Source: Lunatimonas salinarum
GTDB lineage: Bacteria; Bacteroidota; Bacteroidia; Cytophagales; Cyclobacteriaceae
Length of the DNA stretch: 64,000 nucleotides
Direction: 5' to 3'
NCBI RefSeq assembly: GCF_017811155.1
Contig: NZ_JACVCV010000001.1
Span: forward strand, 186,001-250,000
Of this stretch, positions 26,969 to 35,447 are shown piece after piece. Within the stretch, counting starts at the first letter, position 1, and every line of letters begins with the position of its first letter. Made by a program: the position numbers and the translations under genes. The notes under the pieces are model-generated. The model did no database searches. It had not been told where the DNA came from and was given only the letters and a program-made list of their open reading frames with translations.

Positions 26969-26990
26969 CCCAATATCAAACGAACCTACT

Positions 26991-28058
26991 TTGACCTTGG
27001 ACAACCTAAAAGCTGAAGCAATTGCCTTACTCAAAAAGCTAATCGAAACCCCCTCATTTAGCCGAGAAGAAGCGAAAACAGCCGACCTGATTACGGATTA
27101 CCTCAAAAACAAGCAGATCCCTTGGCATAGATTGGAAAACAACGTTTGGGCAAAAAATAAGCTGTTTGATCCAACCCTTCCCAGTTTGCTGCTTAATTCG
27201 CATCATGACACCGTAAAGCCCAATCAGGGGTATACCCGCAATCCGTTTCGTGCAGAGGTGTCGGAGGGAAAACTTTATGGTCTGGGCAGCAACGATGCAG
27301 GAGGCTGCCTGGTCAGTCTATTGGCAACATTTACCCATTTTTACGAACAAGCCCTCCCTTTCAATTTGATCTTTGCTGCCACTGCTGAGGAGGAAATCAG
27401 CGGAAAAAATGGCATGGAACGACTCATTCCCGAACTTCCCAAACTTGAACTGGCGATAGTCGGAGAACCTACCTTGCTTCAGCTAGCAGTGGCCGAAAAA
27501 GGGCTGCTAGTCATAGATGCCACCATAACCGGAAAGGCCGGACATGCCGCACGGGAAGAAGGAATCAATGCACTCTATCTGGCGTTAGATGACCTGCTAA
27601 AAATCAGAGATTACCGCTTCGAGAGAGTTTCTCCCTATCTGGGAAACACCAAAGTTACGGCCACCATTATACAAGCAGGCTCACAACACAACGTGGTACC
27701 CGACACCTGCACTTACACCCTAGATGTGCGCGTTACGGATGCATATACCCTACAAGAAGTCCTGGATGAGCTAAAAGCTGCCTTAATAGCAAAACTGGAA
27801 CCTAGATCCATGAGGCTAAACTCTTCACATATTGCCCCGGATCATCGGATAATGCAAGTGGCCGACGCGATGGGGGTTTCCAAATACGGTAGCCCCACAC
27901 TTTCCGACCAAGCATTGATTCCCTACCCTTCTGTAAAAATCGGACCCGGGGACTCCGCCCGTTCCCATACACCGGATGAGTTCATTTATTTGGATGAAAT
28001 CGAAAAAGGAATCGAGTTGTATGTAGGGCTACTGAACGCTTATATACAAACCGTGTAA
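26991..28058 (+). CDS. argE: M20 deacylase, probable N-acylcitrulline/acylornithine deacylase
   Basis: About 355 residues starting from a proposed TTG at 26991, 22 bp after the argB stop. The frame stays open upstream to an ATG at 26925 inside argB, but those residues do not resemble the family. M20 metallopeptidase motifs: NSHHDTVKP (first metal His), GSNDAGGCL (bridging Asp), AATAEEEISG (catalytic Glu pair), GEPT, and HTPDEFI near the C-terminus. In the acylated pathway it removes the acyl group from citrulline before ArgG acts. The start codon is the uncertain part. Confidence 0.9.
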   Translation: MTLDNLKAEAIALLKKLIETPSFSREEAKTADLITDYLKNKQIPWHRLENNVWAKNKLFDPTLPSLLLNSHHDTVKPNQGYTRNPFRAEVSEGKLYGLGSNDAGGCLVSLLATFTHFYEQALPFNLIFAATAEEEISGKNGMERLIPELPKLELAIVGEPTLLQLAVAEKGLLVIDATITGKAGHAAREEGINALYLALDDLLKIRDYRFERVSPYLGNTKVTATIIQAGSQHNVVPDTCTYTLDVRVTDAYTLQEVLDELKAALIAKLEPRSMRLNSSHIAPDHRIMQVADAMGVSKYGSPTLSDQALIPYPSVKIGPGDSARSHTPDEFIYLDEIEKGIELYVGLLNAYIQTV

Positions 28059-28161
28059 ACAATGCTCCAAAGGGTAAATAACCACTAGCTGATCTAAAAC
28101 CCCATTCACACGAAACCGTGCCTGGCCAACGGCAATCTGGCCAATATAAAATAGAAGACGG

Positions 28162-29493
28162 ATGAAACTCTGGCAAAAAAACACCTCCAGCGAAAAAGAA
28201 GTAGAACGGTTCACCATAGGACGTGATCCCGAATTTGATATCCTATTAGCCCCCTTTGATGTTTTGGGTTCGCTAGCGCACGCCGAGATGTTGGAAAGCA
28301 TCGGCTTGCTGACTTCCGAGGAACTGAAAACCCTCCAAACAGGCCTAAAGGAGATCTGGCAAGAAATCGAAGCAGGTACCTTCCGTATCGACGAAGGTGT
28401 GGAGGATGTTCATAGTCAGGTGGAATTCCTCCTAACCGAAAGGTACGGTGCTGTGGGTAAAAAGCTGCACAGTGGAAGATCCAGAAACGACCAGGTATTG
28501 GTAGATTTAAAACTTTACTACCGACACCGGATCCGGGAAATCCTGCAGCGCGCCGAAGGCTTGTTCAATTGTCTAATGGCACTGGCCGAGAAACATCGCG
28601 GAGACCTGATGCCCGGCTACACCCATACCCAACTGGCCATGCCTTCATCTTTTGGGCTTTGGTTTGGTGGGTTGGCTGAGTCGTTGGTGGAAGATATGCA
28701 GCTTTGGAATGCCGCCTTTTCACTGGTTAACCAAAACCCTTTGGGATCCGCTGCAGGATATGGGTCTTCTTTTCCGTTAAATCGAACGCTCACCACCCAG
28801 CTGCTCGGGTTTAGTGATCTACACTACAATGTAATCAACGCCCAAAACAGCCGGGGCAAAACCGAGAAATTCATTGCTTTTGCAGTGGCAGCGCTAGCCG
28901 GCACCCTCAACAAACTCTCGGCTGATGTCATTCAGTTTATGAACCCCCACTTTGGCTTTGTGGGCTTTCCGGATGAACTTACCACTGGGTCCAGTATCAT
29001 GCCGCATAAAAAAAACCCAGATGTCTTTGAGTTGCTACGGGCAAAAACCAATCAATTGCAGTCCAGCCCTCAGACAGTCATGATGCAGCTCACCAACATG
29101 ACCACTGGATATCACCGGGATCTTCAACTGCTGAAGGAGACCATCTTTCCGGATCTGGAGACACTTGCTGATTGCTTGGACATGGCTGTTTTTATGCTGG
29201 AGCATATCCGTGTGAAAAAGAACATTCTCAAAGATCCTTTTTACGCGTACCTGTTTAGCGTGGAAGAGGTCAACAAGCTCGTACTGGCTGGAATACCCTT
29301 CCGCGATGCCTACAAAAAGGTTGGGCTGGATATTGAAGCTGGGAATTTTGAACCTGAAACAAACGTGAACCACACCCATGAAGGAAGCATAGGAAACCTT
29401 TGCTTGGATCAGATACGGGGCAAAATGCAAGCAGTACTTCATTCCTTCAGCTTCGAGGAGATAGACCGCTCCCAAGCAAGTCTGCTGAAATAA
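28162..29493 (+). CDS. argH: argininosuccinate lyase
   Basis: 443 residues of the fumarase/aspartase superfamily. The signature GSSIMPHKKNPDVFEL carries the catalytic serine loop. EDVHSQVEF and the HSGRSRNDQV segment are typical ASL motifs, and PGYTHTQLAMPSSFG contains the catalytic histidine region. It cleaves argininosuccinate to arginine and fumarate, the final step. It lies 103 bp after argE and closes the set. With the GNAT, argG, argC, argD, argF', argB and argE genes, this covers every step from glutamate to arginine except carbamoyl-phosphate supply. Confidence 0.96.
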   Translation: MKLWQKNTSSEKEVERFTIGRDPEFDILLAPFDVLGSLAHAEMLESIGLLTSEELKTLQTGLKEIWQEIEAGTFRIDEGVEDVHSQVEFLLTERYGAVGKKLHSGRSRNDQVLVDLKLYYRHRIREILQRAEGLFNCLMALAEKHRGDLMPGYTHTQLAMPSSFGLWFGGLAESLVEDMQLWNAAFSLVNQNPLGSAAGYGSSFPLNRTLTTQLLGFSDLHYNVINAQNSRGKTEKFIAFAVAALAGTLNKLSADVIQFMNPHFGFVGFPDELTTGSSIMPHKKNPDVFELLRAKTNQLQSSPQTVMMQLTNMTTGYHRDLQLLKETIFPDLETLADCLDMAVFMLEHIRVKKNILKDPFYAYLFSVEEVNKLVLAGIPFRDAYKKVGLDIEAGNFEPETNVNHTHEGSIGNLCLDQIRGKMQAVLHSFSFEEIDRSQASLLK

Positions 29494-29640
29494 AACCATC
29501 CGGCACATATATAAAAAGTAGGAAACACAACTTCCCATCCCCATTTTATGCCGTATCCTTCAAATGCATGGGCGAATTATCTGCAAATGGTTTATATTTA
29601 GAAATCACAAGTTGAATCACCCACCAAAAACTTACACACC

Positions 29641-32600
29641 TTGAAGGCACGATCAAACGGTTCACTAGTCTTTTTCTGGATGGCGCTTGTACTTATTCCC
29701 CAAGTGGGAATAGGGCAGCAGGCGACGGTTTCCGAAAGCAAAGAGACGTTCAAAACATACCCTTTTGGAGATCCTACTCCCATTGCTGCCTTTGCTTACA
29801 AACCGGATATTTACCCATATCACCGCTTTGAGGGATACAGCGTTGATCAGGTGGACAAGGAATGGCAAGTAATCCGAATGGAAAACGATTACCTCAGCGT
29901 AAGCATCCTGCCGGAAATCGGAGGTAGGGTATGGGGTGCCCGGGAAAAGTCTACCGGTTTTGACTTTATCTATGAAAACGGCGTAGTGAAATTCCGAAAT
30001 ATTGCCATGCGGGGACCTTGGACCTCGGGAGGCATAGAATTTAATTTTGGCATCATCGGACACGCGCCTAGCACCGCATCACCTGTAGACTACACCTGCT
30101 TCGAAAACGCCGATGGCAGTGTAACTTGCGTGGTGGGTACTATGGACCTCCCTTCACGTACCCAATGGAGAGTGAAAATCAACCTACCGAAGGACAAAGC
30201 CTTTTTCGAAACGGAGGGGCTTTGGTATAATCCGGAACCCATGCGCCAACCGTACTACAATTGGATGACAGCTGCCGCCCACGTAGGTGAGGATCAGGAG
30301 TTCTTTTATCCTGGTCATATCGCGTTGCAGCATAGTGGAAGCCTGATGGACTGGCCCGTGCAGGAAGGACGGAATACAGCTTTTTACAGGGAAAATAATT
30401 TTGGTTCCAGCAAGTCCCACCATATGGCTGGATCCTTCCAGAACCATTTCGGCGGATATTTTCACGAAAAGGGAGTGGGCTTTGGCCATTTTTCCAGCTA
30501 CGAAGAGATGCCCGGCAAAAAGCTTTGGCTATGGGCCCTGTCGCGTTCCGGCGGAATTTGGGAAGACCTTTTGACAGATTCCGATGGTCAATACATGGAA
30601 TTCCAGGCTGGGCGTATGCTAAACCAATTTTCTCCATCTCGAAACACACCTACGCCACTTACCAAAGCGGGCTTTACTCCCTACAGTCTGGACCGATGGA
30701 CCGATTACTGGTTTCCCGTTAAGGGAATTGGTGGAATCAGCGACGTGTCGGAATATGGAGCCTTCTTCGTAAACCAAGAAAATGGTCAGATCAACATCAA
30801 CTTCAATCCTTTTCAGGCTCTCGAAGGGCCAATGCTGTTTCTGGTAGACGGAAAACTAGAAGGGTCTCTTATCCTAGATTCCCGGCCCATGGACGTAATC
30901 AAACATTCTATACCCTCCAAAGAGGGCATGGAAAAATTGGAGATCAAACTTGGCAAAAAAACCCTTTACCAATGGCAGGCATCAGATCCTAACCGTCTCA
31001 GCCGCCCTTTCGGTGCTGAACTCGCACCTACTTTATCTGAGGCAGATGATCGCTATTACCAAGGCAGGCAAGAATACAACAGTCGCAACTACCGCGAAGC
31101 GCTAACCCAATACGAAACCTGCCTTTCCCTAAATCCAGGACACCAACTTGCCCGAATCGACTTGGCAGAGTTGGAATTCAGAAATGCCAACTACTCCAAA
31201 GCATTGACACATATTCTGTTGGCACTTTCAACCGATTTTTATGACCCACATGCAAACTTTGTAGCGGGCAGTATTTACCGGGAAATGGGTCAAACCATAG
31301 ACGCTCTTGAAGCATATGGATGGTCCGCCCGTTCCATGGAGTTCCGGTCTGGGGCTTACACCGCCATGGCAGAAATTTATTTGGCACAGGGAGACCTTGA
31401 AAAGGCAAAAACCTATGGTAAAAAGGCCCTGGATTATGACCGTCACCAAGTGATGGCTTATCAACTGCTTGCCGTGGTGTCCCGTTTGGAGGACAGACCT
31501 GATGAAGCTGCCCAATGGCTAAAGATGTTACATGAAATTGACCCACTGAATCACTTTGGCAGATTTGAACAGTACCTGCTCAAAAAACCGGGGATGAGCC
31601 TCGGGACGTTTGACAACGGCATACAGAATGAGTTTCCGTTTCAGACCTACCTGGAAATCGCCTCAGTGTATTTAAAATACGGTCAAAATCAAGAAGCCGT
31701 CACGGTCCTGAAAGCCTCTAAAAGCCATTCCTTGGTACATCTTTGGCTAGCCTACTTGGATCACGCAAACAGCAACGCGCACCTGAATGCCTTTTTGGAG
31801 AAACCCATAGATTTTGTCTTTCCGTTCCGAAAAGAGACCTATCACATGCTACAGTGGGCAGCCGACAAGAATCCTTCTTGGAAAACCACCTACTACCTGG
31901 CCCTGAACAGCATGGCTCTGGGTAGAGATTCCGTCGCGATTCAACTACTTAAGAAACTCGGAAGCGATCCGGACGAAGCAAACTTTTACTTAAACCGAGC
32001 GGCACTTCTGAGAGAGGAACCGGGATACCGTTCTTACGAGGATTTGCAAACAGCATTAAAAATGGATCCGAACCAATGGCGCCACCATTATCACCTGGCA
32101 AAAGACTTCGAATCCGCAGGCAACCATGTAAAGCAACGCGAATTATTGGAGCATGCAGTGGCTGCGTTTCCGGGAAACTACATGCTTGAACTGGATCTGA
32201 TAGGTGCGTGGAGCCAACTCGGCGAGTTTGATAAGGCCCTGAAAGGATTGGAAACCATTCAAGTGCTTCCCTATGAGGGTGCGGGTGAAGGCCGCGTGAT
32301 TTTTGAAAACGTCTACCTAAACGCCGCACTGCTTGACCTACATAGCAGACGGCTTAGGGATGCCAATGCCAAAGTGGCCAAATCCTTGGAGTGGCCGGAA
32401 AATTTAGGCGTGGGCAAGCCATTTCAAACGGATGAAACCCTTCAGAACTACCTTTTCGCCTTGATCGCCAAAGCTGGGGGCAAGCAGAAAGCCTATCGCG
32501 ACCGCCTGGAACTGGTTATAGAAGCCCACAAAACCCAACCAAGGAGACTGCTGCGACCGCATACAGCCTTGGTAATGCGTGCCTTGGAAAGTCTGGATCG

Positions 32601-32766
32601 TCAACACGAAGCGGATCGTATATGGGATGACATTCAAAAGACGGCCAATCATAAGGCTATTGAAAATCTCGGTAAACTGACGGGAAGAATTTCAGGAGAA
32701 GTTGAAGAAGACAATCGGGACTCCCAACTGGTGAAAAAACTATTGGAAACGGAGATACGGCGGTAA
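29641..32766 (+). CDS. exported DUF5107 protein with TPR repeats
   Basis: 1041 residues from a TTG start chosen because it gives a complete signal peptide (basic KARSNG, hydrophobic core, cleavage near GIGQQ). The N-terminal half (about 40-440) is the DUF5107 beta-sandwich, with LSVSILPEIGGRVWGA, GGIEFNFG and WMTAAAHV. The middle and C-terminal half hold many TPR units (for example YQGRQEYNSRNYREALTQYETCL and later helices). DUF5107 resembles galactose-mutarotase-like domains, so a carbohydrate-related envelope role is plausible. No catalytic residue can be named. It lies 147 bp after argH and appears independent. Confidence 0.85.
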   Translation: MKARSNGSLVFFWMALVLIPQVGIGQQATVSESKETFKTYPFGDPTPIAAFAYKPDIYPYHRFEGYSVDQVDKEWQVIRMENDYLSVSILPEIGGRVWGAREKSTGFDFIYENGVVKFRNIAMRGPWTSGGIEFNFGIIGHAPSTASPVDYTCFENADGSVTCVVGTMDLPSRTQWRVKINLPKDKAFFETEGLWYNPEPMRQPYYNWMTAAAHVGEDQEFFYPGHIALQHSGSLMDWPVQEGRNTAFYRENNFGSSKSHHMAGSFQNHFGGYFHEKGVGFGHFSSYEEMPGKKLWLWALSRSGGIWEDLLTDSDGQYMEFQAGRMLNQFSPSRNTPTPLTKAGFTPYSLDRWTDYWFPVKGIGGISDVSEYGAFFVNQENGQININFNPFQALEGPMLFLVDGKLEGSLILDSRPMDVIKHSIPSKEGMEKLEIKLGKKTLYQWQASDPNRLSRPFGAELAPTLSEADDRYYQGRQEYNSRNYREALTQYETCLSLNPGHQLARIDLAELEFRNANYSKALTHILLALSTDFYDPHANFVAGSIYREMGQTIDALEAYGWSARSMEFRSGAYTAMAEIYLAQGDLEKAKTYGKKALDYDRHQVMAYQLLAVVSRLEDRPDEAAQWLKMLHEIDPLNHFGRFEQYLLKKPGMSLGTFDNGIQNEFPFQTYLEIASVYLKYGQNQEAVTVLKASKSHSLVHLWLAYLDHANSNAHLNAFLEKPIDFVFPFRKETYHMLQWAADKNPSWKTTYYLALNSMALGRDSVAIQLLKKLGSDPDEANFYLNRAALLREEPGYRSYEDLQTALKMDPNQWRHHYHLAKDFESAGNHVKQRELLEHAVAAFPGNYMLELDLIGAWSQLGEFDKALKGLETIQVLPYEGAGEGRVIFENVYLNAALLDLHSRRLRDANAKVAKSLEWPENLGVGKPFQTDETLQNYLFALIAKAGGKQKAYRDRLELVIEAHKTQPRRLLRPHTALVMRALESLDRQHEADRIWDDIQKTANHKAIENLGKLTGRISGEVEEDNRDSQLVKKLLETEIRR

Positions 32767-32782
32767 ACCAATTGAAAAACAA

Positions 32783-33004
32783 TCAAATAGAATCCCAAAT
32801 CAGGTAAACCATGGCAAACGCCAACAGATACCCTCCCAAAAATGAAAAGAAATAAGGCCAAGTAAGGTCATATTCTTGGTAAACGGCTCGCTTTAATTGC
32901 TTAGGAAGAGGATTTATACGTTTAAATGATTTAAGCGGAAAAAGCGACAAAAACGCCAAGCTATACGTCATCGTAAGAATAAGCAGCGATACTAGTATTT
33001 CCAT
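32783..33004 (-). CDS. small two-helix membrane protein, unknown
   Basis: 73 residues with two hydrophobic segments (about 2-22 and 51-70) separated by a basic loop (KSFKRINPLPKQLKRAVYQEYDLTWPY). I recognise no family. The composition and the clean start support a real gene. It lies 84 bp downstream of the MFS gene on the same strand and is convergent with the DUF5107 gene. Confidence 0.65.
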   Translation of the reverse strand: MEILVSLLILTMTYSLAFLSLFPLKSFKRINPLPKQLKRAVYQEYDLTWPYFFSFLGGYLLAFAMVYLIWDSI

Positions 33005-33088
33005 AGGACAAGGCTTCCGGACAAAGATAGAAAGAGCGTCTGAAAACCCAAGTGATGGAATCCCAAATTTCCAATAAACTCAACCTTA

Positions 33089-34372
33089 TCAATGTTTTAG
33101 ATTAAATACATTGAAAAAGTCGAACCGACGGTGCCGATTTTTAAACTTGTATTTCATCTTGGCATAGGTGTAGGAGGGAATAATCCGAAATGACTGTATG
33201 GTAACCGCCAACATCATACCGATCGAAATAAGGAAAATGAGCTCAAATCCGTAGCCTGCATCTACAATCACCCCATAAACAGCCGGCCCCACCGCAGAAC
33301 TCAACACCATCACAGAGGTAAATATACTCCGTACCTTTCCAATCTGTGCAGCCCCAAACAACTCTACCTGAAGGGCGGACATGATGGCATTGCCTGTACC
33401 TGCAGAAATGCCCATAAAAACCATGTAGGGAAATATAACCCAAGGATTATCAACAAGCCAGATAAAAATGACGGCAATTAAAAATGGCATTAGGTAAAAG
33501 GGGAAAAAACGCCTTGCCGTGTACTTATCTATAAGTGGGCCTGCAAATAAAATGGAAACGGAACCAGCGATCGCATAAAAGGTAAGGCCCAACGCCATCC
33601 ACTCTATCGTCCATCCCTTGTGTTCAGCGATGGTAAACTGGTAAAAAAAAAGCCCGGTAATGATAAAAGCCAAGGCAAACAGGTTAGGTGCCAACAGCAA
33701 AAAAGCTTTGGATTTCAAAATGTCCCAAGTGGAAACTTTGTCGGTAGCCTTCAGCTGCTGATCATCAGACGGTGTAGCCACTACGAGTTTCCGTTCATCA
33801 AGTAAATAATACAGCAGTATGGGAATAGCCACGAGCACTAAACCTGCATTAATCAATAATGAAGCCCGCCAGCCTGAAAACCCAATAATCCACACCACAG
33901 TAATCGGAAGTAGGGCCTGTCCTAAGGGGTGGCCGAGAGATGCCAAACTGATGGCTTTTCCCCTACCCTTGTCAAAGAACTTAGACATGCTGGTCATAGA
34001 AATGTGGCTAAAAAGTCCTTGTCCTGCTATGCGAAGTCCAAAAAACACCAATGGCAACAAATATCCATGTTGCACAAAACTCATGGCAATCATAGAAACT
34101 ACAAATACCGCAGTAGATACCAACGTATAGTTTGTCAATTTCACCTGATCAATGAGTTTCCCCACACGCGGAAGCAACAATGCGCTGCCCACAGTGGCTA
34201 TCATGTAATAGAGGCTGATCCGGGCATTTTGCATGTCGAATTCCTCCATCAAAAAAGGAATATAGATGGCAAGTAGATAGGTTTGACCATACCCTGACAA
34301 ATAAGTCATCAGCATCCCGAAAGAAAGTAGTCTTAAGTTTGACCGTACAAATGCAAAATACCCCATATTCAT
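33089..34372 (-). CDS. MFS transporter
   Basis: About 427 residues from the ATG of MNMGYFAFVRSNLRLLS; the open frame extends to a TTG at 34507, but the extra 45 residues are low-quality and precede the first membrane helix. Twelve hydrophobic segments are expected. Conserved pieces include YMIATVGSALLLPRVGKLIDQ, a variant of the loop 2-3 motif, and GHPLGQALLP. It is similar in style to monocarboxylate/oxalate-formate type MFS proteins, but the substrate is unknown. It is divergent from the small membrane protein at 34564. Confidence 0.85.
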   Translation of the reverse strand: MNMGYFAFVRSNLRLLSFGMLMTYLSGYGQTYLLAIYIPFLMEEFDMQNARISLYYMIATVGSALLLPRVGKLIDQVKLTNYTLVSTAVFVVSMIAMSFVQHGYLLPLVFFGLRIAGQGLFSHISMTSMSKFFDKGRGKAISLASLGHPLGQALLPITVVWIIGFSGWRASLLINAGLVLVAIPILLYYLLDERKLVVATPSDDQQLKATDKVSTWDILKSKAFLLLAPNLFALAFIITGLFFYQFTIAEHKGWTIEWMALGLTFYAIAGSVSILFAGPLIDKYTARRFFPFYLMPFLIAVIFIWLVDNPWVIFPYMVFMGISAGTGNAIMSALQVELFGAAQIGKVRSIFTSVMVLSSAVGPAVYGVIVDAGYGFELIFLISIGMMLAVTIQSFRIIPSYTYAKMKYKFKNRHRRFDFFNVFNLKH

Positions 34373-34563
34373 CAAGGTGAAGACCCTAAATACTTCGGAT
34401 AAGGAATCTAAAAAATAGTAGCTGTAACCGCAGCCAAAAACAAATGTAAAAAATTCCCCATTGACACTTAATAAATTATTTGTTTTTCGCCTATTTAAAG
34501 GCCCCAAAGCAACTATATTTCGGGATTTTTTAGTTACTTAGCTAAAACTTCAATCAACACACT

Positions 34564-34995
34564 ATGGCTACTGGATTACAGCACCTACACTCGTTTCTCG
34601 CTTATTTGGCACTCCTGGGACTGATTATCAGCTTCTTGTATGGCATGATCGGTGCCTTTAGTGGACGAGAGTTTACCGAAAAGGACCGAAAATTTGCCCT
34701 CTTCGGTTTGATTCCCGTTCATGTTCAGTTTTTGGTTGGAATCATTCTTTATTTCGTGAGCCCTTTGGGACTCGCCAATTTGAGTGCTGCTGCAATGTCC
34801 GATGCAGCGAGCAGATTGTATGCGGTAGAACATCCACTTATCAACATTATTGCGGTAGCGGTCATCACCGTTGGGTACAGTCGAGCCAAAAAAATCACCG
34901 AGAGCAAAAACCGGTTTAGAAGCATTTACATGTTTTACGGCGTTGGACTCATCCTGATTCTCAGCCGAATCCCATGGGGCGCTTGGTTTAATTAA
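34564..34995 (+). CDS. four-helix membrane protein with conserved histidines
   Basis: 143 residues and four hydrophobic segments (about 8-30, 45-67, 88-106, 122-140). Histidines sit at helix ends: LQHLHSF, PVHVQF and EHP. That arrangement is reminiscent of small cytochrome b-like proteins, but no heme motif can be proven. It is a common hypothetical type in Bacteroidota. No RNA gene or terminator precedes it; a hairpin follows at 35028. Confidence 0.75.
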   Translation: MATGLQHLHSFLAYLALLGLIISFLYGMIGAFSGREFTEKDRKFALFGLIPVHVQFLVGIILYFVSPLGLANLSAAAMSDAASRLYAVEHPLINIIAVAVITVGYSRAKKITESKNRFRSIYMFYGVGLILILSRIPWGAWFN

Positions 34996-35027
34996 ACCAG
35001 CTACCAATCTGGACAAACCTATCTCAT

Positions 35028-35062
35028 AGAGGCCTGCAGGACATACTTTTCTGCGGGCCTCT
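35028..35062 (+). terminator. probable terminator after the four-helix membrane protein
   Basis: AGAGGCC pairs with GGCCTCT, extended by GCAG/CTGC across small bulges, and is followed by a short T run (CTTTGC). It lies 33 bp past the stop codon at 34995. Confidence 0.5.
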
Positions 35063-35131
35063 TTGCATGAACTCAAGATCCTACTTCGACCGCATCTCCC
35101 TGAATACAAATTCCCTTTTCACCGCTAATCC

Positions 35132-35356
35132 ATGGACAAACACATACTGATTGACCTAGTGACGAAACGAATGCCCTTCGGAAAATACAAAAACAAGCTG
35201 ATATGTGACCTGCCAGAGCATTATTTAGTTTGGTTCAGAAGTCAGGGATTTCCGGAGGGAAAACTGGGCCTTTGGCTGGAAACCATGTGCGAAATCCAGC
35301 TAAATGGACTTACACACCTCATTGATGAAATAAAACGAATACACCGTGGTAGCTAA
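35132..35356 (+). CDS. DUF3820 family protein
   Basis: 74 residues. It matches the DUF3820 pattern: MPFGKYKNKLICDLPEHYLVWFRSQGFPEGKLG. The domain is small, cytoplasmic and of unknown biochemical role; some members were named quorum-sensing-regulated virulence factors, which says little here. It precedes the TonB-receptor gene by about 90 bp, but that gene has its own promoter. Confidence 0.85.
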   Translation: MDKHILIDLVTKRMPFGKYKNKLICDLPEHYLVWFRSQGFPEGKLGLWLETMCEIQLNGLTHLIDEIKRIHRGS

Positions 35357-35392
35357 CTAGGCTTAGAAAAATCGCTTGGTATCACGTTTCCC

Positions 35393-35427
35393 ATTGCAAA
35401 TTTCGAAAAGATGCAATACCTTTGCAT
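35393..35427 (+). promoter_or_regulatory. promoter with overlapping operator ahead of the TonB receptor
   Basis: The perfect inverted repeat ATGCAA-N5-TTGCAT spans 35411-35427. Inside it, TACCTTTG at 35417-35424 exactly fits the Bacteroidota -7 element TAnnTTTG, with TTG at 35394-35396 about 20 bp upstream as the -33. Further TTGCAA half-sites flank it (near 35394 and 35439). A repressor bound here would block RNA polymerase. The same arrangement occurs before the His-rich lipoprotein gene. Confidence 0.65.
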
Positions 35428-35447
35428 TTGACACTATATTGCAAAAA